A DNA stretch of 64,000 bases from Paenibacillus sp. GM2 (GTDB taxonomy: Bacteria; Bacillota; Bacilli; Paenibacillales; Paenibacillaceae): NCBI RefSeq assembly GCF_900069005.2, contig NZ_LN831279.1, positions 3,468,486 to 3,532,485 on the forward strand, in the 5' to 3' direction. The notes under the pieces were generated by a model, which had not been told where the DNA came from, made no database searches, and saw only the letters and a list, made by a program, of their open reading frames with translations. Position 1 is the stretch's first letter, and every line of letters begins with the position of its first letter. The translations under genes and the position numbers were made by a program. Of this stretch, positions 54,573 to 63,316 are shown piece by piece.

Positions 54573-55040
54573 AATAAGTGTGCGAGCTGCTTAAGGGACC
54601 TATCCTCTGTGAAGATACCGCGGGCACATCATCGATCTTAGTTTTGCGGCAGCCCTGGGAGCGAGATTTCAGCAAATCTTAGTTCTGCGGGAATCCCGGG
54701 GGCGGGGTACCATCGTACCATAGTTCTGCGGAGTTCCTGGGGGCGGGAGGTATCATCGAAACTTAGTTCTTCGGCAGCCCTGGGGGGCGAGATTTCAGCA
54801 AATCTTAGTTCTGCGGGAATCCCGCGGGCGGGGTACCATCGTACCATAGTTCTGCGGAGTTCCTGGGGGCGGGAGGTATCATCGAACCTTAGTTCTGCGG
54901 CAGCCCTAGGTGCGGCGTATCATCGAAACTTAGTTCTGCGGGAATCCCGGGTGCGGCGTATCATCGTACCTTAGTCCTGCGGAGATCCTGGGGCTCGGCG
55001 TATCATCAAAAGTTACGGCTTCCTCCTGATTCCTCCTCTC

Positions 55041-55226
55041 CCTAACGGAAATACATGCCGCTATTTCGCCAAAATTACAGCCTAGCAGAATCTAACGGAA
55101 ATAGAGTACCTTATTTTGTGTTTCTCGCCCTTTTTCAGCTCGATTGAAGCAAATAACGCCTCACATTTCCGTTAGAAAATTAATCACCCTTTTTTCCCGC
55201 AAATAAGGGCTTGGAGTTCCGTTAGA
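55041..55226. repeat. 186-bp F-F-R-R element, copy 3
   Basis: Same four-unit plan, one base shorter because the central spacer lost a base (TGTGTTTCTCGCCC instead of TGCGTTTTATCGCCC). It is the right end of the repeat field, 197 bp before the acetyltransferase stop. Confidence 0.9.
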
Positions 55227-55422
55227 TGTACGGCACGACGGCGAACTGTTTAAGCGATCTCTATCCAACAATTGGGGCAAAAAACAACTTCTTAATGTGG
55301 TTTGGCCGACCGCCGTCATACAGCAATGCACCGCGCGCTGGGAGCTGCGCGCGGTGCGAAAAGTTGAAAGCTCAACCTCAAAGTTGTTTTTATGCTTTCC
55401 AGATCATTTTATGGCTTCCAAG

Positions 55423-56595
55423 TCAGCAGATATCCAATGACGGGATATACAAAGGCAGTGGCAACCAGCCCGAAGGAACGTTCAATGGCCGTGTTGTCTG
55501 CTTCCCGTTCGTATATTCGCTTAACGGAGAGAAAAACAGAGCAGTGGCCTCCCGTTTCGTCAGGGTCATTTGCGCCTGGATGTCTGTAGGGTCAGGATCA
55601 TATTTGTTCACGACGACCTGATTATTTTGCACAACGATTTCTACAATGTCAGAGCCTTCAATTCCAAGTACAATACGGCCGTCCTGCAGCATCATGCTCT
55701 GCGCTTTGCATCTCAAGAACGCCTCGATCACCGAGGGATAATCCATAATATGATAATTATATTCAAAGCTAGTTCTATACCAGTCGCATACATCACCTAA
55801 TAAGGCGATCTTCCCAAGATCATAGGGAGGAACCGTAAAATGAAGCTCGTCGAGCCCTCTCTCTGCACTCAGCGCTTTGCTAACTACCGGCAGCAGAGTA
55901 GGGTCAATCATTTCAAGCTCATGTACGCCGTTACCCTCTTTAGACAACACCACATATCCAATAAACTTGCTATTCTCTAAAATAAGCAGCGGCTCTGCTT
56001 TCCATGTTCTCAAAATAGTGGCAAACTGCCCCTTGGTTCGAGCCCCGTTGACGACCCCTTGCTGATACAACTGATAAGCATCATCAAGCTGCGAACTATC
56101 ATCAAACAAAGGTTCAAAGCGAATTCCGCTTGAATCCAGCCCTTTGTATTTATGGCGAATATTATCTGAGGTTAACGTAAATTCAAGCTTGATCCCTGCC
56201 GGCTCATAGCCAAAAAACTCATACCGCTGGCGTTGACCACCAAGAACACTCATGGAATAACCCTGCGCCTTCATGTCTTCCACTGCCATGTTCATCAGCT
56301 TCTGCATATAGCCTTTGCCACGCGAACGCGGATGCACGGATACGGAACCGATGCATCCAACCTTCAATGGTATGCCTGCTACATTGCAGGTAACCGGCAG
56401 TACGCAGACCATCGCCTTGATCTTCCCATTCTCTTTGACCAGATAGTGATACTTCTGCGTATCGGCTCCATCACTATAGAGTTTTGGAACCAATTGGGCA
56501 AAATCATGTGGTCCCGAATTTTTACTAAAAACCATATCCGCAAAGTCTATAATATCCTGAGCATCCTCCGGCGCACCCTTGACGAATACCTCCAT
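55423..56595 (-). CDS. Eis-like GNAT acetyltransferase with SCP2-type C-terminal domain
   Basis: The 390-residue product has an N-terminal GNAT domain (about 1-150, acetyl-CoA motif SVHPRSRGKGYMQKLMN and VLGGQRQRYEFFGYEPAG), a second GNAT-like domain, and a C-terminal sterol-carrier-like domain (about 285-385), the layout of Eis/enhanced-survival proteins. Acetyl acceptors could be aminoglycosides, other amines or proteins; not predictable here. GGAGGG lies 6 nt before the start. It is 28 bp after the 2-hydroxyacid dehydrogenase gene, so cotranscribed from the strong promoter at 57832-57861. Confidence 0.85.
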   Translation of the reverse strand: MEVFVKGAPEDAQDIIDFADMVFSKNSGPHDFAQLVPKLYSDGADTQKYHYLVKENGKIKAMVCVLPVTCNVAGIPLKVGCIGSVSVHPRSRGKGYMQKLMNMAVEDMKAQGYSMSVLGGQRQRYEFFGYEPAGIKLEFTLTSDNIRHKYKGLDSSGIRFEPLFDDSSQLDDAYQLYQQGVVNGARTKGQFATILRTWKAEPLLILENSKFIGYVVLSKEGNGVHELEMIDPTLLPVVSKALSAERGLDELHFTVPPYDLGKIALLGDVCDWYRTSFEYNYHIMDYPSVIEAFLRCKAQSMMLQDGRIVLGIEGSDIVEIVVQNNQVVVNKYDPDPTDIQAQMTLTKREATALFFSPLSEYTNGKQTTRPLNVPSGWLPLPLYIPSLDIC

Positions 56596-56623
56596 CCTTA
56601 TCCCTCCTATTTATCTCTAATCT

Positions 56624-57628
56624 CTAATGGGTCGACATCTTGGCCGCATAGGCGCGATCGATTTCGCACTTCATAGGCTTGTTTAGCAAAAAGAGCTTAA
56701 TATCTCCAATTACTGAGCGAGTTACGATCAAACGTCGGTCAATCGTTGGCCCACCCATATGCGGCATTAAAATAGCATTCCTCATTTCTAACAGCTTATG
56801 ATCAGCCGGCAGCGGCTCAACTTCGTATACGTCAAGTACCGCATGAATCTTCTCCTTCGCAAGCACTCTGCACAAAGCTTCTTCATCGATGACAGCTCCG
56901 CGTGCCGTGTTAATAAGAAGAGCACCTTCAGGCATTATATTAAGCAGTTCTTCTGTAATCAGATGATAATTTTCCTGTGTCATGCCGCTATGAATAGAGA
57001 CGATATCGCAGGTCGAGAATATTTCAGGGAGCTCCGCCTTCTCCATATGATGCTTCGTCAATTCCTCCTGAGAAATATGACGAGAGAACACCTTGATCTT
57101 GACGTGGAACGGCTTCAGCATCTCAACAACCATCTTCGCGATCATGCCATAGCCTACCAAGCCTACCGTCTTATCTAACAGCCCTTTATTATAGAAGCCT
57201 GATGGCCAGATTCCCCGCTTCAAATCGCCGGAATAACGCGGAATATCCCTCAAAGATGCCAATGCATAAGCAATTACACTCTCTGCTACCGACTCGGCGA
57301 ACACTTCATTGCCGCTTACCACACGAATCCCGCGATCATATGCGGCATCCGTAACATAGGGTCTAACGGAACCGCCTGTATGTGCAATTAGACGAAGCTT
57401 ATTGGCGTGATTTAATACTTCTTCGTCAAAAGTCACCGTCCCCCAGCCTGTAACGCAGATATCGACATCCTTGATTTTCTCACATATTTGGAATTTGGTA
57501 TATTGTGCTGTGCTATCATTCCAGATGACCTCGCCGATCTCTTCCAGCTTCGATTTTAAATCTTCATTGAAGAAGGTATCAAAGATTTCGCCCTTCGGCA
57601 TCGTGACAAGAATTTTCAATGCTTCCAT
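56624..57628 (-). CDS. D-isomer-specific 2-hydroxyacid dehydrogenase
   Basis: The 334-residue NAD(H)-dependent enzyme is of the phosphoglycerate/glycerate/D-lactate dehydrogenase superfamily. The nucleotide motif is GLVGYGMIAKMVVEML (about 148-163), INTARGAVIDEEAL carries the catalytic Arg region, and the usual Glu (VYEVEPLP) and His (MPHMGGPT) complete the active site. Substrate is not fixed by motifs. It leads a two-gene operon with the acetyltransferase. A near-perfect promoter overlapped by a cre-like box suggests strong but sugar-repressed expression. Confidence 0.88.
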   Translation of the reverse strand: MEALKILVTMPKGEIFDTFFNEDLKSKLEEIGEVIWNDSTAQYTKFQICEKIKDVDICVTGWGTVTFDEEVLNHANKLRLIAHTGGSVRPYVTDAAYDRGIRVVSGNEVFAESVAESVIAYALASLRDIPRYSGDLKRGIWPSGFYNKGLLDKTVGLVGYGMIAKMVVEMLKPFHVKIKVFSRHISQEELTKHHMEKAELPEIFSTCDIVSIHSGMTQENYHLITEELLNIMPEGALLINTARGAVIDEEALCRVLAKEKIHAVLDVYEVEPLPADHKLLEMRNAILMPHMGGPTIDRRLIVTRSVIGDIKLFLLNKPMKCEIDRAYAAKMSTH

Positions 57629-57831
57629 ATTGGAACGCCGCCTTTCTATGATTCATCCACGAATATTCACACTTGAGGTGAGAACACATCCGCCACTATG
57701 AACCAGATGTATAACATAATAATTCCAGAAACCTGCATTAAACAGGCTATAACCCTCCTTTGTCATCATAAGAATAAAATATATCATTAATTTCAATCAC
57801 ATAATTATGTTGCTTATCTGGTTCACAACAG

Positions 57832-57861
57832 ATTATAATCTAAGTTAGAAAACGCTGTCAA
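57832..57861 (-). promoter_or_regulatory. Strong sigma-A promoter with overlapping cre-like box
   Basis: On minus, TTGACA (57861-57856) and TATAAT (57837-57832) are separated by 18 bp, 204 bp before the dehydrogenase start. The minus-strand 14-mer TGACAGCGTTTTCT (57860-57847) fits the cre pattern except its last base, and overlaps the -35, the place for CcpA repression. Confidence 0.75.
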
Positions 57862-57950
57862 TTGTAATTTGAACACAAGAACCATATTAGTGTCGCGGAC
57901 GCTCAGCCTTGAATTTGCCTCGATCGCTATTCGTATCAAAAGTGGACTTT

Positions 57951-57977
57951 TTGACCTTTCTTTAGTAATGATATAAT
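57951..57977 (+). promoter_or_regulatory. Candidate promoter of the GntR/solute-binding regulator
   Basis: TTGACC (57951-57956) and TATAAT (57972-57977) are only 15 bp apart; TTTTTG three bases earlier gives an 18-bp spacer. Located 47 bp before the start codon. Confidence 0.5.
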
Positions 57978-58023
57978 TAATCATTTGATAATAAGGTATT
58001 TATTGGAATAGAGGTGTATAGAA

Positions 58024-59373
58024 ATGACGGAAGGTCCCAAGCGCTCTACCTTTAGAAGACGTTATGAGGAAATGCTGGCTTCATTAAGGAACGAAATCAT
58101 AACCGGAATTTGGGCAGAAGGAAGCTTTCTCCCCTCCGAGAACGATATAGCCGAGCGGTTTCAATTAAGCAAGAACTCCGTACGCAAGGGATTGGATCTA
58201 CTGGTATCTGAAGGGTTCATTGAGAAAATACCGCGCGTAGGCAATCGTATTCGGCAAGCACCTGCCGGGGTATCCATTAAATTCGGATATTATCCCTCGC
58301 TTTTCGAGGAAGCTGATCTCAAGGCATTGGTGGACGAATTTCATAAGCAGCATCCGCTGATCCGCGTCACTATGATCCCGATGCCCTCAAGCCACGCGAA
58401 ACCAACGATGCGAGATTTTATGGAGACCGATGACATTGATGTAATGGCGATTAACAATCAGAATTTTGAGCTGTTTGCAGAGTCTGACAGCCCGCCTGAG
58501 CTATTAGAGCCGCTGCAGCCGATAGAAGGGGTCTATCCGGTCTTGACGGAACCTTTTATGCGTGATGGGAACTTATATGTACAGCCCTTCTTATTCTCGC
58601 CGATCATTCTTTGCTACAATAAACAGCATTTCTCTGAGAAGGGACTAGCGGAACCAGACAGCAGCTGGACATGGGATACCGTCAAAAAAACCGCGAAGTT
58701 ACTCGCCGAAGGTACAGTTCGCCACGGGTTCTTCTTCCACTATTTATCCGATAATCGCTGGCCTATCTTCCTGCTGCAGAATAACGTCCGCTTTCATCGC
58801 AGCAACGGTGAGGACAAGCAGCTGAACCTTGATGAAGCCGCGCTTACCGAGAGTTTGCAGATATCTAAGGAACTGCTCGATCAGGTTTTTCCGCCGTTCA
58901 GATCGGAGAATGATGACGATGCTGAGATGCTATTTTGCCAGCAGAAGGTGTCGATGATCCTGACGTCTTACTTCTGCCTGAACAAGATCAAGGACGTCGA
59001 TTTCTCCTATGATATATCGCCGCTGCCCTATCTGGGCACGCCCCGGACTCTGGTCATTGCCATCGGCCTGGCGATTCACAGGAACTCCAAGAATAAGCAG
59101 GCAGCTCAAGCCTTTATTAACTTCATGATGTCTGACAACACCCAACTGACCATTCGGCAAAATACATTAAGTATCCCTAGCCTCAAAAGCGCGGCGGAAT
59201 GGAATGGACATGGAAAGGTTAAGCTGCCATCACGTTATTTCGTCTATCGCGAGATTTTCCCCAGCTTCTGCTACCACACTGCGCTAAACGTCACTTATTC
59301 AGAGCTTGGAGACATCCGCCAGCGCATCAAGCTCTACCTGTCCAGGATGGAAGGGCTGGATGTGTTCTCTTAA
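58024..59373 (+). CDS. GntR-family regulator fused to an extracellular-type solute-binding domain
   Basis: The 449-residue product joins a GntR winged helix (about 10-80, FLPSENDIAERFQLSKNSVR and LLVSEGFIEKIPRVGNRIR) to a full type I sugar-binding domain (about 90-440) like that of ABC transporter binding proteins (DDIDVMAINNQNFELFAES, AAQAFINFMMSDN). There is no signal peptide, so the binding domain works in the cytosol as effector sensor. It replaces the usual UTRA or FCD domain. The gene converges on a glycoside operon (GH130, DUF1861, GH13, ABC permease), whose sugar is the likely ligand. GAGGTG lies about 6 nt before the ATG. Confidence 0.88.
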   Translation: MTEGPKRSTFRRRYEEMLASLRNEIITGIWAEGSFLPSENDIAERFQLSKNSVRKGLDLLVSEGFIEKIPRVGNRIRQAPAGVSIKFGYYPSLFEEADLKALVDEFHKQHPLIRVTMIPMPSSHAKPTMRDFMETDDIDVMAINNQNFELFAESDSPPELLEPLQPIEGVYPVLTEPFMRDGNLYVQPFLFSPIILCYNKQHFSEKGLAEPDSSWTWDTVKKTAKLLAEGTVRHGFFFHYLSDNRWPIFLLQNNVRFHRSNGEDKQLNLDEAALTESLQISKELLDQVFPPFRSENDDDAEMLFCQQKVSMILTSYFCLNKIKDVDFSYDISPLPYLGTPRTLVIAIGLAIHRNSKNKQAAQAFINFMMSDNTQLTIRQNTLSIPSLKSAAEWNGHGKVKLPSRYFVYREIFPSFCYHTALNVTYSELGDIRQRIKLYLSRMEGLDVFS

Positions 59374-59410
59374 GATCATAAAAGTACAGGTTGCTATCCG
59401 TTTAAACCTA

Positions 59411-59440
59411 AAACCCCACCAGAGATATGGTGGGGTTTAT
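59411..59440. terminator. Bidirectional terminator between the regulator and GH130 genes
   Basis: AAACCCCACC pairs perfectly with GGTGGGGTTT around an 8-nt loop. ATTC follows on plus, and TTAGG on minus after the T-run of the stem. Confidence 0.9.
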
Positions 59441-59478
59441 TCTAAGCCGGCGTCCCTTATTGATCAGCGCCGTATATT

Positions 59479-60540
59479 TTATTCAAATTTTAAGCTGTCG
59501 AGAATTTCTTGTACGCTAAGTTCGGCACATGCCATCGATGTATCAGATACACCGTAATACATTCTCACAACATCGCCATGAACAGCAGCTCCGCAGGAAA
59601 AGACAACATCGCCGAAGAAGCCCTTCTTTTCATAATCAGCTTCTGGCATCATAATCGGCTGCTCAGAGCGGGCAAGCACCTTGGATGGATCGTTCAGATC
59701 CAATAGGAGCGCACCCATGCAATAGCGATGATCCAGTGTTGCGCCATGATAAAGTTCCAGCCAGCCCTTCTCCGTCTTAAATGGAACTGCGCCTCCGCCC
59801 ATTCGGCCGCTATCCCACATGCCTTCACGAAGACCTGCCAGGTGTTTGTGGTTGCCCCAATACAGCAAATTGTCAGATTCAGCGATCCACATCTCCGGAT
59901 TGCCAGTACTCCTCGTCGTGGGACGATGCAGCGCATAGAATTTACCGTTAATCTTCTCCGGGAAGATCAATACATCCTTGTTGTCAGGTCCAAAAATCAT
60001 GCCATGGTGAGTCAAGTTTATGAAATCCTTCGTCGATACCATCGATTCGCCAACACCAACCGGAGATACAGCGGAGAAGTATATGTAATACGTATCCCCG
60101 ATTTGGGTCACACGCGGGTCCTCGATCCCAAACGTCTCAAGGGACTGGGATGGATATACCAACGGTTCGTCGTCAATTGTAAAGCGATGCCCGTCCTTGC
60201 TGCGAGCAATACGGATATATGATAAGCTGGTCAAATAATCGAACGTCGCGCTCTTCGATACATTGCGAATAACGCGTGGATCGGAGAAGTCATATCGCTT
60301 GTCATCCTTACGCAATTCGATAATATCAAGCTGCTTCGTTTCCACATTATATACAGGAGCTTTCACAATCATCGAATCCTTGCTGATAGGACGTTCTGCC
60401 ACACGAAGCAACAATAAAATCTCTCCATTGTATTCGGCAACGCCTGCATTGAATGCGCCAATGACCTCAAAATCATCCCGATGCGGCCTAACATCGGCAG
60501 GTGTTATCAGTGGGTTCTCTTCGTATCTATAGATATTCAT
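59479..60540 (-). CDS. GH130 mannoside phosphorylase-like enzyme
   Basis: The 353-residue five-bladed beta-propeller protein is of GH130, whose members phosphorolyse beta-mannosides to mannose-1-phosphate (some hydrolyse). Motifs include NAGVAEYNGEILLLLRVAE, the catalytic Asp in GIEDPRVTQIGDTYYIYFSA, and GGGAVPFKTEKGWLELYHGA. The ATG at 60540 begins the family start MNIYRYEENPLI; the TTG at 60579 sits on the preceding stop. Exact disaccharide is not readable. It is the last gene of its operon, 31 bp after DUF1861. Confidence 0.88.
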   Translation of the reverse strand: MNIYRYEENPLITPADVRPHRDDFEVIGAFNAGVAEYNGEILLLLRVAERPISKDSMIVKAPVYNVETKQLDIIELRKDDKRYDFSDPRVIRNVSKSATFDYLTSLSYIRIARSKDGHRFTIDDEPLVYPSQSLETFGIEDPRVTQIGDTYYIYFSAVSPVGVGESMVSTKDFINLTHHGMIFGPDNKDVLIFPEKINGKFYALHRPTTRSTGNPEMWIAESDNLLYWGNHKHLAGLREGMWDSGRMGGGAVPFKTEKGWLELYHGATLDHRYCMGALLLDLNDPSKVLARSEQPIMMPEADYEKKGFFGDVVFSCGAAVHGDVVRMYYGVSDTSMACAELSVQEILDSLKFE

Positions 60541-60571
60541 GGTGTCTCGTACTCCAATCCTAAGCTTAATT

Positions 60572-61513
60572 TTACTCAAATTTCAAAAATGGATCAGCAA
60601 TTGTCAAGCGATGCGCTTCAGCATCACTGATACCCGCATACAAATCAGCTGTTCCATCCGCTTTTCGCACCAATCCACCACTGAATACAACCTCGACCAA
60701 ATCCGGACGCTTCGTTGCACCTGGAAGGAACTTGTTACGAGTCGCTATCAGTTCAATGTCAGAATACTCTCCTGTTGCAGGATCGAGCGCAAATATCATC
60801 GGATAATAATAACGATTTCCTTCATCATCAAACGAGGCAAAATGACCAAGAACGCCAACAAGTCCATTTTTCAAGATATGAAGTTCATTGGCTCCGCCCC
60901 ATTCCTCATCAACAAATTGATCTTGAAGCAGCGGGGCGTCATTCACCAGTGCGATCGACAGCTCTTGGAGGCTTCTGGCTGTTGTGAAGCCAATCTTCCC
61001 GCGTCCACCTTTCTCTCCTTGAGGGCGAGTAAATACGCCGATTTCTCCATTGGAAAGCTCCACTAGACGAAGATCCTTCATGGCATCCGGACCAACAAAA
61101 AATGGGGTCAATTGCTGAATGCTTCTCCCTTTGTAGAACACCGTCCGCCACATCAACGCATTTTTTTGTGTAGGATGCGGAAATATCTGAACACCGCCTA
61201 GAACAAGCTCACCATGAATAAAAGTGAAAAATGGATCCTGAAGGGTAAATACAGGCGCACCTTCGCGGGGCACCCAATCCCCGCCCTTTTCAACAAAGAA
61301 ATGAATTTCAGAATGTTCGCTGTCCCTGGATTCCACACGGCCTGCAATAACCAGTTCGCCCTGGTCTTCAAAAGGAGCCGTAATGTTATATACATCCTTG
61401 TTACCTACGCCAGTAAAGCTCAGTTTTACTGGGTCTTTGGCCAGTGAATCCTTCGCCTGGTACTCCTTCAATAACGTTTCACATGTTTTCACATCGGATT
61501 TATACAATGCCAT
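60572..61513 (-). CDS. DUF1861-family protein
   Basis: A 313-residue soluble protein with several propeller-like Gly/Asp turns (GKIGFTTARSLQELS, ANELHILKNGLVGVLGHFAS). I recognise it as DUF1861, often encoded next to GH130 enzymes; no activity is established to my knowledge. Sequence end (SDAEAHRLTIADPFLKFE) repeats the GH130 neighbour's style, hinting at a related fold. It lies between GH13 and GH130 genes in the same direction and probably acts on the same glycoside. Confidence 0.78.
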   Translation of the reverse strand: MALYKSDVKTCETLLKEYQAKDSLAKDPVKLSFTGVGNKDVYNITAPFEDQGELVIAGRVESRDSEHSEIHFFVEKGGDWVPREGAPVFTLQDPFFTFIHGELVLGGVQIFPHPTQKNALMWRTVFYKGRSIQQLTPFFVGPDAMKDLRLVELSNGEIGVFTRPQGEKGGRGKIGFTTARSLQELSIALVNDAPLLQDQFVDEEWGGANELHILKNGLVGVLGHFASFDDEGNRYYYPMIFALDPATGEYSDIELIATRNKFLPGATKRPDLVEVVFSGGLVRKADGTADLYAGISDAEAHRLTIADPFLKFE

Positions 61514-61608
61514 GGTGGATTTCTCCCTTTCCTATCCTGTTTTCGTTGCTCTTTACCCTTGCTATATCAATGAAATAACTAAAATAAGATCAATATCAAT
61601 ATAAAAAC

Positions 61609-63248
61609 TTATTTACGGCTGATCCATACTGCGCCAGTATGACCCTGCAATATGATCTTGCTATCTGTTTGGTCATCCTCCAGAGGCTGTGAGGCAATTG
61701 CAAATTGAAGCGAAAGGTTCTCCACTTCGGCCAGGCTTATTTCCACAGACTCTGCTCCAAAATTGAGCGCAACAAATGATACGTCTTCTGATATATTTTT
61801 CGTATAAATCAACGTATTACCTCTACACTCGATATTGGAGTAGCCCCCTTCAGCAAGCGAGGGATGATCTTTCCGAAGCATTAGCAGTTGCTGATAATAA
61901 ATATAGATCGAATCCAATTTTGTCCGCTCAGCCTCTATATTAATCTGATTATGGCCCGGTCCCATCGCGATCCACGGCTTCACATTAGAGAAGCCTCCAT
62001 ATTCGCTTCCGTCCCACTGCATCGGGGTACGCGATTTGTCACGGCTCTTCTCATTCGCGCGTCGAAGCGCTTCTTCTTCCGACAACCCTTCTGCTTTTGC
62101 CAACTGATAATGCGTTAGCCCTTGAATATCCCTCATATCCTCAATACAAGGGCAGTAATAATCCCTCATCCCGACCTCTTCTCCGTAATAAAGGAAAGGG
62201 ACACCCTTACCTGTCAGCATAAAGGTTGCCATCAGCTTTGCGCGAAGCACTTCAAGTTCAGGATTCCCTTCGCCAAAACGGCTAATATGCCTTGCCATAT
62301 CGTGACTGCTGAAAAACAAGGTCGGAACCTGATCTGGGCGATGTACCTGTTCCATCAGAAGAATTTGATCCATCAGCTGGTTCGGCTGATAGTGCTCCTG
62401 ACTACCCAGGTTGAAGTTAAACACAACATCAAGAAGACCATTCCCACTATACCGCTTCAGGAGCGACATATCCTCAGAACCTACTTCACCAACCATAAAG
62501 ACCCCTTCACGCTGATGAACGAATTCGCAAATTTCTCGAATCGTATCCAGAATTCCGTCCTGATCCTTGTCATATCGATGATCCTGCTCTCCATTGTCCT
62601 GATATGGATTGTCTGGGAATTGAGCGGACACTTTCAAAAAGTTAATGACATCAAGGCGGAATCCATCTACGCCCTTATCCAACCAGAAGCCCATCACTTC
62701 CTTCATGGCTTCTCTGACTTCTGGATTTGCCCAGTTCAAATCGACTTGTTCCTTTGCGAACGCATGATAGTAATACTGTCCGCTTGCTTCGTCATAGTCC
62801 CAGGCCGGACCCCCAAAGAAAGACTCCCAGTTGTTCGGCATGCCTTCATCTACAGGGTCTTTCCAGATATACCAATCACGCTTGGGATGGTCCTTAGAAG
62901 ATTTGGACGCTTGGAACCACGGGTGTGCGGAAGAAGTATGGTTCAATACAAGATCCACGATGACGCGGATATTACGCTGATGAGCGGCTTCTATAAAAGC
63001 ATCAAAGTCCTTCATCGTTCCATAGTCAGGATCCATGTTGTAATAATCCGCAATATCGTAGCCGTTATCCACTTTTGGCGACTTGTAGAACGGGGTTAGC
63101 CATATGCCGTCGATCCCTAATGTCTTAGATCATCCAGCTTCGAAGTTATCCCCACAAAATCACCCACGCCGTCTCCGTTGCCATCGCAAAAGCTTGGCAT
63201 GTAAATCTCATAGAAAACAGTACGGCGCCACCACAAAAACCTTGGAAT
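61609..63248 (-). pseudogene. GH13 oligo-1,6-glucosidase-like gene with N-terminal frameshift
   Basis: From 63072 to 61609 a long frame encodes an alpha-glucosidase: VDLVLNHTSSAHPWF, nucleophile DGFRLDVINFLK (Asp), acid GEVGSEDMS and SSHDMARHISRFG. The first about 45 residues lie upstream in another frame: WWRRTVFYEIYMPSFCDGNG and GDFVGITSKLDDL. One missing base near 63124-63130 (CTAAGACATTAGGG region) shifts the frame and brings an early TAG. No ATG is seen in the N-terminal frame; only an ATT at 63248 or TTG at 63236 follow the in-frame stop at 63251. Either a real inactivation or an assembly error. Intact it would be a cytosolic enzyme for alpha-1,6 or alpha-1,4 glucosides. Confidence 0.82.
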
Positions 63249-63316
63249 CTATCTCCGCTGCTCCCACAATACCACCTCATGCTATGCTCATCAGGATGAA
63301 AAATAATGGCACCCTA

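Larger units (their letters stand above)
53663..55020. repeat. 41-bp tandem repeats in three runs, interleaved with 187-bp elements
   Basis: ATCATCG recurs every 40-41 bp (for example 53698, 53738, 53779, 53820, 53861; then 54224, 54265, 54306, 54346; then 54628 onward to about 55005). Each unit reads ATCATCGAACCTTAGTTCTG, then CGGNAGTCCTGGGGGCGGC, with small changes. Around twenty copies occur in three runs, each run followed by one 187-bp F-F-R-R element. No real gene is seen between 53374 and 55422. Confidence 0.9.

Noticed and set aside
54638..54847. Small minus-strand frame in the 41-bp repeats
   Set aside because: Its peptide is a tandem copy of the DNA repeat; no start signal.
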